Made by a program: the position numbers and the translations under genes
Assembly: GCF_040813715.1 (NCBI RefSeq)
Contig: NZ_JBFOCH010000018.1
DNA from: Mesorhizobium_K marinum
GTDB taxonomy: Bacteria > Pseudomonadota > Alphaproteobacteria > Rhizobiales > Rhizobiaceae
Length of the DNA: 64,000 bases
Reading direction: 5' to 3' (one strand)
Part shown: positions 48,516 to 58,509 of the stretch, one piece after another
How positions within the stretch are numbered: position 1 is the stretch's first letter
How the letters are laid out: each line of letters begins with the position of its first letter
Notes under the pieces: generated by a model
The model's database searches: none
What the model was told of the DNA's origin: nothing
The model's input: the letters and a program-made list of their open reading frames with translations, nothing else

Positions 48516-50609
48516 TCATTCGACGAACACCTTGATGCTCGCAGCCCGGCCGGCGGCGTCGATGACGGTCAGCGTCGACTGGCCGACGCCGTCGGGCTGC
48601 CACGTCGCCTCGCGACGGCGTTCTATGTCGGCCAGCGGCTTGCCGTTGGCAAGCCAGCGGAACGGCGCCCGGCCGCCCTGCAGCTTCAGCACCAGCGGGG
48701 TTGCCTCGGTGCTCGCGGCGCCGAGTTCGACGCGGGCGCCGTCGGGCGGGAAGACGATGCGCGGGGCAGGCTCCGCAGCGGCGCGGACGGCGGAGACCGC
48801 GTCCCCGTCCGCGGAGACGAAGCGCTCCATCGTCACCGGCAGGTCGCCGGGCGACAGGTGGAAAGCGCCGGCCGGCGGCCGGCGCAGCGGGGTTGCGGCA
48901 AGCCCGGAGCGGGCAAACGCCTCGAAGAGCACGGGCGCTGCGGAGTCGTAGCCGGAGATGCCGGGCACCGAACCGGAATCGGGCCGGCCCAGCCACACCC
49001 CGAGGACATGCCGGCCGTCGTAGCCGACGGACCAGGCGTCGCGGTTGCCGTAGGACGTCCCGGTCTTGTAGGCGATGCCGCGCGGCGCCGCGCCGACCGG
49101 CGGGCGAACGCCTGCAAGCATGTCGCTGACCTGCCATGCCGCCCGTTCCTCGAGCACCATGCCATTGGCGAGCGGAGTCGGAGCTGCTGCCTCCGAGCCG
49201 TCCCGAAGAACCTTCGCGTCGCCGCCGTTGGAAAGGCCGGTATAGAGCTGGACGAGGTCACGCAGTGACAGGCCGACGCCGCCGAGCCCGATCGCCAGGC
49301 CCGGAACTTCCCCTGGCGGCAGTACCGGCGTGACGCCGGCTTGCCGGAAGCGCGACACCAGGCGCTGCGGCCCGACCGCGTCGAGCAGGCGGATCGCCGG
49401 CACGTTCAGCGAAAGCTGCAGCGCCTGGCGCACCGTCACGTCGCCCTGGTAGGTCATGTCGAAGTTTCTCGGGCGGTAGCCGGCGAAGTCGGCCGGCCGG
49501 TCCTCGATCAGCGTTTCCTGCGCCACGAGGCCCTCTTCGACGGCGAGGCCGTAGATGAAGGGTTTCAGCGTGGAGCCCGGCGAGCGCAGGGTGCGCGTCA
49601 TGTCGATCCAGCCCGAGCGGCTGGCGTCGAAGTAGTTGGCCGAGCCGACCTCGCCGAGGATCTCGCCGGTCATCGCGTCGGCGAGGATCAACGCCACCGA
49701 CACGCGGGGGCCGGTCCTGCGTGCGGCGTCGAGCGCGACGGCCTCGAGGTTTTCCTGCACGCTTCGCCGTATCGTCAACTGGTGGCGCGCCTGGCCGGGC
49801 TGGTTTCGCAGCGCCACGTCGGCGGCATGGGCGGCCAGGGCGGGCAGGTCGCGGCGCAGGTCCGACACCGGGTCGAGTGCGGCGCGGGCCGCCTCGCGCT
49901 CGCCGAGCAGGCCGGCCCCGACCATGCGCGAGAGGACGCGGTCGCGCGCCGACTGCGCCCCGGCAGGGTTGCGATCCGGCCGGCGTCGCTCGGGCAGCTG
50001 CGGCAAGGCGACCAGCAACGCGGCTTCCGATACGCCGAGCCGCCTTGGTTCCTTGCCGAACCACGCCAGGGAGGCTGCCCGCACTCCTTCCAGATTGCCG
50101 CCATAGGGCGCAAGCGTCAGATAGAGTTCGAGGATTTCGCGCTTCGACAGCCGGCGTTCGATCTGCAGCGCGCGAAAGACCTGGCGGAGCTTCTGGCCGA
50201 GGCTGCGCTGTTCGCGCGGCTCCAGCAGGCGGGCAAGCTGCATCGACAGGGTCGAGCCGCCGGAGACGATCCGGCCGTTCGTCGCGAACTGCAGGGCGGC
50301 GCGGGCCAGCGCAACGACGTCCACGCCCCGATGTTCGAAGAAGCGCTTGTCCTCGTAGGCGACCAGCATGTCGACGAAAGCCGGGTCGACCTGGTCGAGC
50401 GTGGCGGCAAGCCGCCAGCGCCCGTCCGGCGTCGCATAGGCGCGCAGCAATTGCCCGTCGCGGTCGACGACTTCGGCGGAAACCGCGAGCCTGTCGGGCA
50501 GCGGCGGAGGGAAGGCCCGGTCGCCGGCCTCAAGGGCAACCCACGCGGCAATCGTGAGGGCGGCGAGAGAGCCGCCCGCGATCGCCGAACGCCGGAACCA
50601 TTTCCTCAT
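48516..50609 (-). CDS. pbpC: Penicillin-binding protein 1C
   Basis: A 697-residue bifunctional class A PBP with an N-terminal TM (about 10-28). The GT51 glycosyltransferase domain has VAYEDKRFFEHRGVD and GGSTLSMQLARLL. The transpeptidase domain has the SxxK active-site Ser in RSPGSTLKPFIYG, SLN as the SxN triad, and YKTGTSYG. The C-terminus is the BiPBP_C domain. It lies 15 bp after the alpha-2-macroglobulin gene, the same pairing as yfhM-pbpC in enterobacteria, where the two are thought to repair and defend the cell wall. Confidence 0.94.
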   Translation of the reverse strand: MRKWFRRSAIAGGSLAALTIAAWVALEAGDRAFPPPLPDRLAVSAEVVDRDGQLLRAYATPDGRWRLAATLDQVDPAFVDMLVAYEDKRFFEHRGVDVVALARAALQFATNGRIVSGGSTLSMQLARLLEPREQRSLGQKLRQVFRALQIERRLSKREILELYLTLAPYGGNLEGVRAASLAWFGKEPRRLGVSEAALLVALPQLPERRRPDRNPAGAQSARDRVLSRMVGAGLLGEREAARAALDPVSDLRRDLPALAAHAADVALRNQPGQARHQLTIRRSVQENLEAVALDAARRTGPRVSVALILADAMTGEILGEVGSANYFDASRSGWIDMTRTLRSPGSTLKPFIYGLAVEEGLVAQETLIEDRPADFAGYRPRNFDMTYQGDVTVRQALQLSLNVPAIRLLDAVGPQRLVSRFRQAGVTPVLPPGEVPGLAIGLGGVGLSLRDLVQLYTGLSNGGDAKVLRDGSEAAAPTPLANGMVLEERAAWQVSDMLAGVRPPVGAAPRGIAYKTGTSYGNRDAWSVGYDGRHVLGVWLGRPDSGSVPGISGYDSAAPVLFEAFARSGLAATPLRRPPAGAFHLSPGDLPVTMERFVSADGDAVSAVRAAAEPAPRIVFPPDGARVELGAASTEATPLVLKLQGGRAPFRWLANGKPLADIERRREATWQPDGVGQSTLTVIDAAGRAASIKVFVE

Positions 50610-50624
50610 GTCGTCACCGGGCGT

Positions 50625-53600
50625 TCAGGGCGCCCTGACCTCCATCACGCCGCTCGCCGTGCGCGCCGAATATTGCGGCCGGTACATGTCCTCGACGCTT
50701 GCCGCCGGGTGCGCGAACACGCCGGGCGTCACCGCGCGGACCACGTAGGCCACCGCGAAGTCGGAGCCGACATCCTCGTCGCGATCGAAGGCCGCGACGA
50801 ACCGGTCGTCGCGGAATTCGAGATGGGCGGCGTCGGTGCGCGGCAGCCAGCCGAAATTGGCGAGGTCCGCGCTCGACACGAGACGCGGGTTGTCGATCTC
50901 GAAGCCGGCCGGCAGGAGGTCGCTGATGACGACGCGGGAAGTCCAGTCGTTGGTCTCCTTGACGCGCAGCACGACCACGAAGCGCTCGTTCTGCGTGACT
51001 TCCGTCACGTTCGCCTCGCTGCCGTCCATGCGATAGTAGGTTCGCGAGATGGTGAAGCCGTCGCCGCCGGCCGGCAGCGGTTGCTCGGGCGCCGCCACGG
51101 CCGTCACCACGGCCTGGATGGGGCTCGGTCCGGCGTTGCCGATCACGATCGGCTGGGCAAGCAGTTCTTCGCCCGTCACCTGCCGCGAGAAGGCGCCCGA
51201 ATAGGGCGCGCCGTTGACCGTCAGCTGCAGTGCGGCGTTGCCGGCCTGGAGCGCGCGGGCGGCGAGCAGCATCCACGCCTGGTCCTGGGTGCTGGTCCAG
51301 CGCGTGGCCTTGCGTTCCGCGGCGACGGTGCGCACCAGTTCCGGCACCACCGACGAGACCGGCCGGCTGTCGGCGGCAAGTGCCAGGATCGCCGCGCCGT
51401 CGCGCAGCTTCGATCCGTAGTCGGTCCGGTACCAGTCGTATTCCGGCGTGTTCTTCGCCAGTCGAAGCGCCGCCGCGAAGGTGGCTTCCGACCGCTGCGT
51501 GTCGCCGTAGAGGGCGAGGCTCGCGGCCAGCTGCGCCACCGCCATCGGGCTCGAGAAGGCCTCGATCTGCGTATCGGAATAATATCTGAGGTCGCCTATC
51601 GACGCGCGCTTGTTGCGCGCCAGCACATAAAGCGCATAGGCGATTTCCGAGCCGCGATCCTCGAGGTCGATGTCGTAGGCCAGAGCGTTCTGCAGGTTGC
51701 CGAGGGCCTGGTTCATCGCCTGCGCCGGGACGTCATATCTCTTTTCGCGGGCACGGGTGAGGAAGTCCGAGACATAGGCGTCGAGCCAGAGGTCGCCGGA
51801 GCCCGGCCCCCACAGGCCGAAGCTTCCCGACGATGACTGGTAGTTCAGCACGCGCCAGATGGCGCCCTGAACGCGCTCCTTGAGCTCGGGATCGTCCTTC
51901 ATGCCGACCGACGCCGACAACTCGCTGACATAGAGCAGCGGCAGCGCTCGGCTGGTCGTCTGCTCGGCGCAGCCATAGGGATAGCGGTCCAGCGCCATGA
52001 GCATCGAGGGCACGTCGAAGGCTGCCGACTGCGAGACGCCGACGCTGACCGTCGCGCCTTCGAGCAGGCTTCCCGCGAGCAGTTCGCGGTCGACACGCAG
52101 GCTGGAGCCGTTCGGCCCGAGGTCGACGACCATGCGCGTGGTGACGGGCGCCACGGCCGGACGGACCGGCAGCGACAGCACCTGTTCCACGGCAAGTCCG
52201 TCCGCATGGGCGAGCCGGATCGTGATGCCGGCGTCGCCGGCGGTTTCGGCCACCAGCGGCACGGTCATGGTGACGCGCTTGCCGCCGGCGAGCGTCAGCG
52301 TGTCGGGTGTCGCGCCGACAACCACGTCGCTGCCTTCGATGATGAGCGAATAGTCGCCGTCCGGGCCGTCCGTGTTGGCGACGTCGAGCCGCATCACGGC
52401 CTGGTCTCCCGGCGCCATGAAGCGGGGCAGGGCGGCGGTGACGACGATCGGGTCGCGCACGACGACGTCCTGAACCGAGTGGCCGACCGCCTTCTTGGTC
52501 CAGGCGACCGTCATGATGCGAACCGTCCCGTTGAACTGCGGGATGTCGAAGTCGACGGTCGCCTTGCCGTCCATGTCGAGGCGGACCGGGCCGGAGAAGA
52601 AGGCGACCAGCTTTTCGGTCGGCGGGCTGCCCTGCGCGGTCAGCGCCGCGCCGCCATCGCCGCCGGTGCGGATGCGGCCGGCGACGCCGAGCGAGCCGTC
52701 GATGAGCCGGCCGTAGAGGTCGCGCAGCTCTATCCCCAGCTGCCGCTGGCCGAAGAACCAGGCCTCCGGGTCCGGCGCCTGGTAGCGCGTCAGGTTGAGG
52801 ATGCCGACATCGACCGCGGCGACCATCGCATAGGCGTCGTCGCCGGGAGCGGCCCCGGTCACCGAGACCGGGATCGACAGGGTCGAGCGCGGCGTCGATT
52901 GTTCGGGCGCTGCGGTGGCGACGGTCAGTTGGCGTTCACCGGGGTCGACCTTCAGCCATTTCACGCCGATCGCGCGCGCCGGCATGCGCGTTTCCTGTGC
53001 TTCGCCCGGCCGGAACAGCGTCGCCGTGACATAGGCTCCCGCGCCCCAGTCGGCGCCGACCGGGACATCGATCGTCGCGCCGCCCTCGGGCACCGTTGCG
53101 GAGATGGTCGAGATCAGCTTTTCCGCTCCGATGGCGACCAGGAGTTCGCCGGCGAAGCGTGGAGAAACTTGGAGCTTTGCCACCTCGCCGGGCGCATAGC
53201 TTTCCTTGTCCAGGGCGATCTCGAGCCCGTCCGGCGTTTCGGTCGAGCTGGTCTCGACGTACCAGCCGGCGTCGAACTCGTAGTTGGTCGCGGGACCGGA
53301 CGGATCGGGCGTCTCGACCTCGATCCGGTAGCGGCCCCAGTCGACCGGCCGGGAAATCGACACCTCGGCGTCGGCGGCGATGTCGATCGTGCCGCTGGCG
53401 ACGGCCTTGGTGAAGGTCACCGGCTCGTAGTTCCAGTAGTTCCCGGAACGGTACCACTGGTAGTTCCGCTCGAGCTTGACGAGCTTCCAGAGCGCCCCGG
53501 GGATCGCCTTTCGCTGGCCGGAGGGGTCGGTCGCGATCAGCGAGAACTTCGCATTGCCGCCTTGCGGCACCTCGCCGCCGGCGAAGTCCGGGCGGATGCC

Positions 53601-56158
53601 GATCATGTCGGCGGTCGGGCTGACGGCGATGTCGAGCGAACGTTCGACTGCCCGCCCGCCCGCCTCGCGCATGCGAAGCGTGACAGCGGCCTTGATGAAC
53701 CGGGTGGTGGAGGGGGCCTGGTCGACGCTGACGGGGAAGTTGGCCTTGCCGTCGTCGNGGCGGCATTGATGAAGCGGGTGGTGGAGGGGGCCTGGTCGAC
53801 GCTGACGGGGAAGTTGGCCTTGCCGTCGTCGCCGATGAACGGCAGCCCGGCAAGCGGCGTTCGGTTGGCCTGCACGTCCTGCTCGTCGGCGAGCCCGAAG
53901 AAGAAGCCCTTGTAGCTGTCCCGTTCGCGCGTCGTGCCCAGCGTCAGTTCGCCTTCCAGGGCGAGACCAGCGGCAGGCGCGCCATAGAGGAAGCGACCGT
54001 CCACCGTGATCTCGGCGGTTTCGCCGGGCGCGATCTCCGGCTTGTCGGAGGTCATGTCGAACTCGATGCGGTCCGGAACGAAGTCCTCGACGAGGAAGCT
54101 ATGGGTGGCGATCGCCGGCTGCTTGGGGTCGGTGTGGATCGCGACGGACCATGTGCCCCGCATGGCGGCGGTCGACAGGCCGAGATCGACGGCGTGGCCG
54201 CCCGCCGAACCGCCGTCCGAGACCAGCCGTCGGTCCTCGACGCCGTCCGGTCGGGTGAAGACGAAGGTGAGCGGCAGATTGTCGACGGCATCGACCGAAG
54301 CGTCCCGGGCCAGCGCCGCGACATGCACGGTCTCGCCGACGCGGTAGATGCCGCGCTCGGTCCAGGCATAGATGTCGAGCGCGCCCGGCGCGGCGCGCCC
54401 GGCCACGCCGCGGTCGGACAGGTCGAAGCCCGCCTTGGTCATGTCGAGGAAGACGAAATCCTGGTCGGCGCCGGAGGCCATCAGCACGGCTGGGGCCATG
54501 CCGCCTTCGCCGCGGGTAAGGCCGGGATTGAGCGTGGCGCGGCCATCCGCGTCGGTCCTTGCGGTCCCGAGCACCTCGTTGTTGCGGGCAAGCAGCGTCA
54601 GTTCGGCGTCGGCGATCGGCTTGGCGGTGCCGAGCGACCGGGCAAACACGTTGAGCCCGTCCTGCCCGGTATAGGTGGTCAGGCCGATGTCGGAGACGAC
54701 GAACCACTGGGTGGCGCGCGGCAGCCAGGAATCGGAACGATCGTCCTTCGGCTGGGCGGTCATTACATAGACGCCGGGCTTGCGGTCGGGCAGCGCTTCG
54801 TCGACCGGAAAGCTGGTCGTTGTCTCCTCGTTCAGCACCTTGTCGATGACGAGTTCGCCTTCCCAGACCGGTGCACCCAGCTGGCTGGCGACGCTGTCGA
54901 GGTCGTAGCTGTCGAGCTGGCGCAGGAACTGGTAGCCCGAGAGAAGCTGCGCCAGCGAGCGGTCGCCGACCCGGTAGAGCTTCATGTCGGCGACGTCGAT
55001 GTTGACGGTGACGACCGGGATGCCGCGCCGACCGGTCGACGGCAGCACGAAGCTGTCGCCGGTAAAGCGCGCGGTGGGGGCGCGGTCCTGCATGTAGATC
55101 GACAGCAGGACCGGGCTTTCGAGGACTTCGCCGATCGCCGCCGGCAGGCCGGGGCGGAAGGCGACGCGGTAGTGGCGCCCGTGCTCCAGCCCTTCCACGC
55201 AGATCTGGCGGCCCTGCGCCTCGATGCTCTTGGCCGGCTGGTCGTCGACGGTGACGAAGGGCGCATAGTCGACGCCCGCCTTGACCAGGTCTTCTGAGAA
55301 CTGCGCGCAGACGCGCGGCGAGGCGCTGTCGGCCTCGACCTTGTGCTCGACGACGCGGAAGCCCTTGCGGGCCTTCAAGTCTTCGTATTCGGCGCGGACC
55401 GAAGCTGAGTTCACCAGCGCGAGGCTCGCTTCATAGGCCTGCAGCGCGGGACGGAAAAGATCGCGGTTGTCGAGCGTCACGGCGATCGCGGCCAGCGCTT
55501 CGGCGCGCGACGGCGCGGTTCGCGACAGAAGGTAGGCATTGTAGGCGGCGGAACTCGTATCGCTCTTCAGGCTGGCGGTTTCCTGATTGTTGATGCCGCG
55601 AACCGCAGTCAGGGCGCGGGCCAGCCGCAGCCAGAGCGCGGTATCGTCGGGCGAGGTCGCCACGGCGGTGGTGAAGCGCTCTGCGGCTCTGCGCGGGTCA
55701 CCCGTCAGCAGTGCGCTGTCGCCTGCGTCGGTCAGGCCGGCAAGGCCCTGTTCGCCGACGGCGATGCTGCCGTTGGTCAGGCGCGCCCGCATCAGGGCTG
55801 CTTCATCCGCCATCCAGGACGGGAAGTAGGTCAGGGAGGGCGGCGCGCCGATGTCGGGCTCGCCGCTGATCGGCACCACCTTGCCGGCGACGGCGCCGGC
55901 AAACGGCTTGAGCGTCGCGAAATCCGACTTCAGGAAACACCATTTCGCCTTGGTGTTGTAGGTGAATGCGCGGCATTCGCGGTCACCGAGGCAGGAGGTG
56001 CGGCACTGGTCGAGCGTGACGTTCTGCTCGGACCGCAGATCGAATCCAAAATAGTCCGAATTCTCCGATGTCACGACCTGGCGGCCGTCGACGGCGCCGG
56101 CTGGGCCGGCAAAGGCGAGGAAAACCACCGCAAGGAACGAAAGAACGCGCGTGTGCAT
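50625..56158 (-). CDS. Alpha-2-macroglobulin family protein with N-terminal PAN/Apple domain
   Basis: Broken by the join at 53758 (about 73 bp repeated). Removing the 74-base offset gives 5460 bp, 1819 residues. ATG at 56158, signal peptide MHTRVLSFLAVVFLAFAGPA then GA; there is no lipobox Cys, unlike enterobacterial A2M. Next is a PAN/Apple-like domain (YFGFDLRSEQNVTLDQCRTS to WCFLKSD) with four Cys. The macroglobulin domains follow, and the thioester motif CAEQ is intact at C1372 (PYGCAEQTTSRALPLL). The C-terminal domains include an MG10-like end (FEIDNPRLV). Known role of the family: trapping foreign proteases in the periplasm through the thioester. Cotranscription with pbpC is inferred from the 15-bp spacing. 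Confidence 0.9.
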
Positions 56159-56243
56159 GCCGCATCACTCCCATCAACTCGATCTGCCTTGCCGAGGCGC
56201 CGGCCAGATCCGCCGCATTGCGCCCCTGGTGGCCGGAACCTCC

Positions 56244-56528
56244 GCGCCACATGCCGTCTTGCGCACGACGGCGGGCATGCTATGCCCCCGGCGGTTTCGC
56301 ACATCGACAAAACAATTGTTTAACAGCGACCGGGGTCCGACTGCAATTTGTGATATGTCCAAAACGGCAGCTTTGCGGCGTCGCANCCGCCACAAGCCGT
56401 CTTGCGCACGCCGGAGGGCATGCTATGCCCCCGGCGGTTTCGCACATCGACAAAACAATTGTTTAACAGCGACCGGGGTCCGACTGCAATTTGTGATATG
56501 TCCAAAACGGCAGCTTTGCGGCGTCGCA
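56244..56528. other. Divergent promoter region of A2M and tamA, duplicated at a contig join
   Basis: The 413-bp gap 56159-56571 contains the same 142-bp stretch twice (56244-56385 and 56387-56528) around the N at 56386, so the real spacer is about 270 bp. Each copy has an AAACAATTGTTT palindrome (56310-56321, 56453-56464) and a GGGCAT GCT ATGCCC hairpin (near 56273-56287). This AT-rich block drives two outward genes, the A2M-pbpC unit and tamA-tamB, and may hold operators. No known binding site is recognised. Confidence 0.7.
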
Positions 56529-56571
56529 AAACTTCATTTCAATTTTAGGTTTCACGGCTAGTCTGGAGGAA

Positions 56572-58506
56572 ATGGCAGCGGCAGTTGGTTTGAGTAAGGG
56601 TAGGAATGCGGCAGAGCGCGGAATGCGGTTGCTGCTCGTCTCCCTTTTTGCCGGCGCTGCCGTGGCGATGCATGCGCCCGCCGCGGGCGCCTTCGAACTG
56701 TTCGGCTTCAAGCTTTTCGGCTCGAAGGAGGACGACGAGGACATCGTCGATCCGCTGCATTATTCGGTCACGCTGACGGTCGCGGGCGACGACGCGGACC
56801 TCAGGAAGGCGCTCGACAGCGCCTCGTCCCTCGTCCAGGACGCGGAGCGCCCGGTTTCCGGGTCGCTCGGCCTGCTTGCCAAGGCCCGTTCCGACCGCGA
56901 GCAGCTCGTCGCCGCGCTCTATGCGAAGGCGCGCTACGACGGCGTCGTCGATATCAGCATCAACGGCCGGTCGCTCGACGACCTGCCTCCGGACGCCGAT
57001 TTCGGGTCGGGACCGGTGCCGGTGGCCATCTCGGTCAGCCCGGGCGCGGTCTTCACCCTCGGCGAAATCCGGCTGAAGGGCGACGCTGCCGATCTCATGC
57101 CGGCCGAGTTCGGCCTCATTCCCGGTGGCGACGCCGGGTCTGGCGCGATCCTCAAGGCGCAGGCCGAAATCGTTCGCCGCCTCAAGGAGGAGGGCCGGCC
57201 GCTTGCGATGGTCACCGGGCGCGACATCGTCGCCGACCACGACACCGCGACGCTCGACGTGACGCTCGACGTGTCGGCCGGACCGGTCGCCGGCTACGGG
57301 CCGACGACGGTGTCCGGCACCGAGACAATGGATCCCGGCTTCACCGCCTATGTCACCGGGTTGAAGGAAGGCCGCACCTATTCGCCGAAGGAACTCGACG
57401 AGGCGCGCGACCGGCTGCTCGCGCTCGGCGTCTTCTCGAGCGTGACCGTGAAGGAAGGGGACGGGCTCGACGCCGCCGGCCAGATCCCGATCGAGGTGGA
57501 GGTCAGCGAGCGCAAGCTGCGCTATTATGGCGTCGGCGCCACGCTTTCGACGACCGAGGGGCTCGGCCTTGAGGGCTACTGGGGTCACCGCAACCTCTTC
57601 GGTCGCGCCGAGACGCTGCGCGTCGAGGGTTCCATCGGGCGCATCGGCGACCAGGACCTGACCGATGTCGGCAAGTTGAACTACAACGCCGCGATCCTGT
57701 TCGAGAAGCCTGGTGTCATCGGCCCCGATTCGAAGTTCTTCTCGCGCTTCCGGACCGTCTACGAGCACCCGGACGCCTACGACCGCTTCTCGACCGAGAT
57801 TGCCGCCGGCGTCTCCTACCAGTTCACCCGCGAACAGAGCGCGTCGGTCGAGGCGTCGCTCGAATACGAGGACGTCGAGGACTACTACCACCCCGATGGC
57901 CAGCGCCATCTTATCGCCAGCTTGCCGAGCCAGTATGTGTTCGACAATCGCGACGACAAGCTCAACCCCAAGCGCGGCTTCCGCGCGCTGGCCTTCGCGG
58001 AGCCCGCGCATGACTTCCTCACCGGTGCGACCTTCGTGAAGTTCCGCGGCGAACTTTCCGCCTACAAGGCGCTCGGCGATGCGCAGCGCCTGGTTGTGGC
58101 GGGACGCGTCGCCGCCGGCTCGATCGTCGGTGCGTCGGTCGAGGACGTTCCGGCTGACCGGCGCTTCTACGCCGGCGGCGGCGGATCGGTGCGCGGCTAC
58201 GAATACCAGGGCGTCGGCCCGAAGGATCCGCACGACGATCCGATCGGCGGCCTGTCCTACATGGAGCTGTCCGGCGAACTGCGCGTGCAGGTCACCGAGA
58301 CGATCGGCATCGTGCCCTTCGTCGATGCCGGAACGGTTTCGGAGGACGAGTTCCTCCAGTCGGCCCGGTTCCAGGTCGGCGCCGGCGTGGGCTTGCGCTA
58401 TCTCACGCCATTCGGCCCGCTGCGGATCGACGCCGCCGTCCCGGTCAATCCGCGGCCGGGCGACCCGGATTTCGCGATCTATGCCGGCATCGGGCAGGCG
58501 TTCTGA
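56572..58506 (+). CDS. tamA: Translocation and assembly module outer-membrane protein TamA
   Basis: A 644-residue Omp85-family protein. The ATG at 56572 directly follows GGAGG (only two or three bases apart). An alternative start at 56623 gives a shorter N-terminus that begins at the signal peptide (MRLLLVSLFAGAAVAMHAPA), so the start is uncertain. POTRA domains fill about residues 60-290 (VSPGAVFTLGEIRLKGD; GYGPTTVSGTETMDPGF). A 16-strand barrel follows, with the Omp85 signature FYAGGGGSVRGYEYQGVG in the last part and the C-terminal DFAIYAGIGQAF ending in Phe. With TamB it moves outer-membrane proteins or phospholipids across the periplasm. tamB follows after 3 bp. Confidence 0.93.
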   Translation: MAAAVGLSKGRNAAERGMRLLLVSLFAGAAVAMHAPAAGAFELFGFKLFGSKEDDEDIVDPLHYSVTLTVAGDDADLRKALDSASSLVQDAERPVSGSLGLLAKARSDREQLVAALYAKARYDGVVDISINGRSLDDLPPDADFGSGPVPVAISVSPGAVFTLGEIRLKGDAADLMPAEFGLIPGGDAGSGAILKAQAEIVRRLKEEGRPLAMVTGRDIVADHDTATLDVTLDVSAGPVAGYGPTTVSGTETMDPGFTAYVTGLKEGRTYSPKELDEARDRLLALGVFSSVTVKEGDGLDAAGQIPIEVEVSERKLRYYGVGATLSTTEGLGLEGYWGHRNLFGRAETLRVEGSIGRIGDQDLTDVGKLNYNAAILFEKPGVIGPDSKFFSRFRTVYEHPDAYDRFSTEIAAGVSYQFTREQSASVEASLEYEDVEDYYHPDGQRHLIASLPSQYVFDNRDDKLNPKRGFRALAFAEPAHDFLTGATFVKFRGELSAYKALGDAQRLVVAGRVAAGSIVGASVEDVPADRRFYAGGGGSVRGYEYQGVGPKDPHDDPIGGLSYMELSGELRVQVTETIGIVPFVDAGTVSEDEFLQSARFQVGAGVGLRYLTPFGPLRIDAAVPVNPRPGDPDFAIYAGIGQAF

Positions 58507-58509
58507 CCG

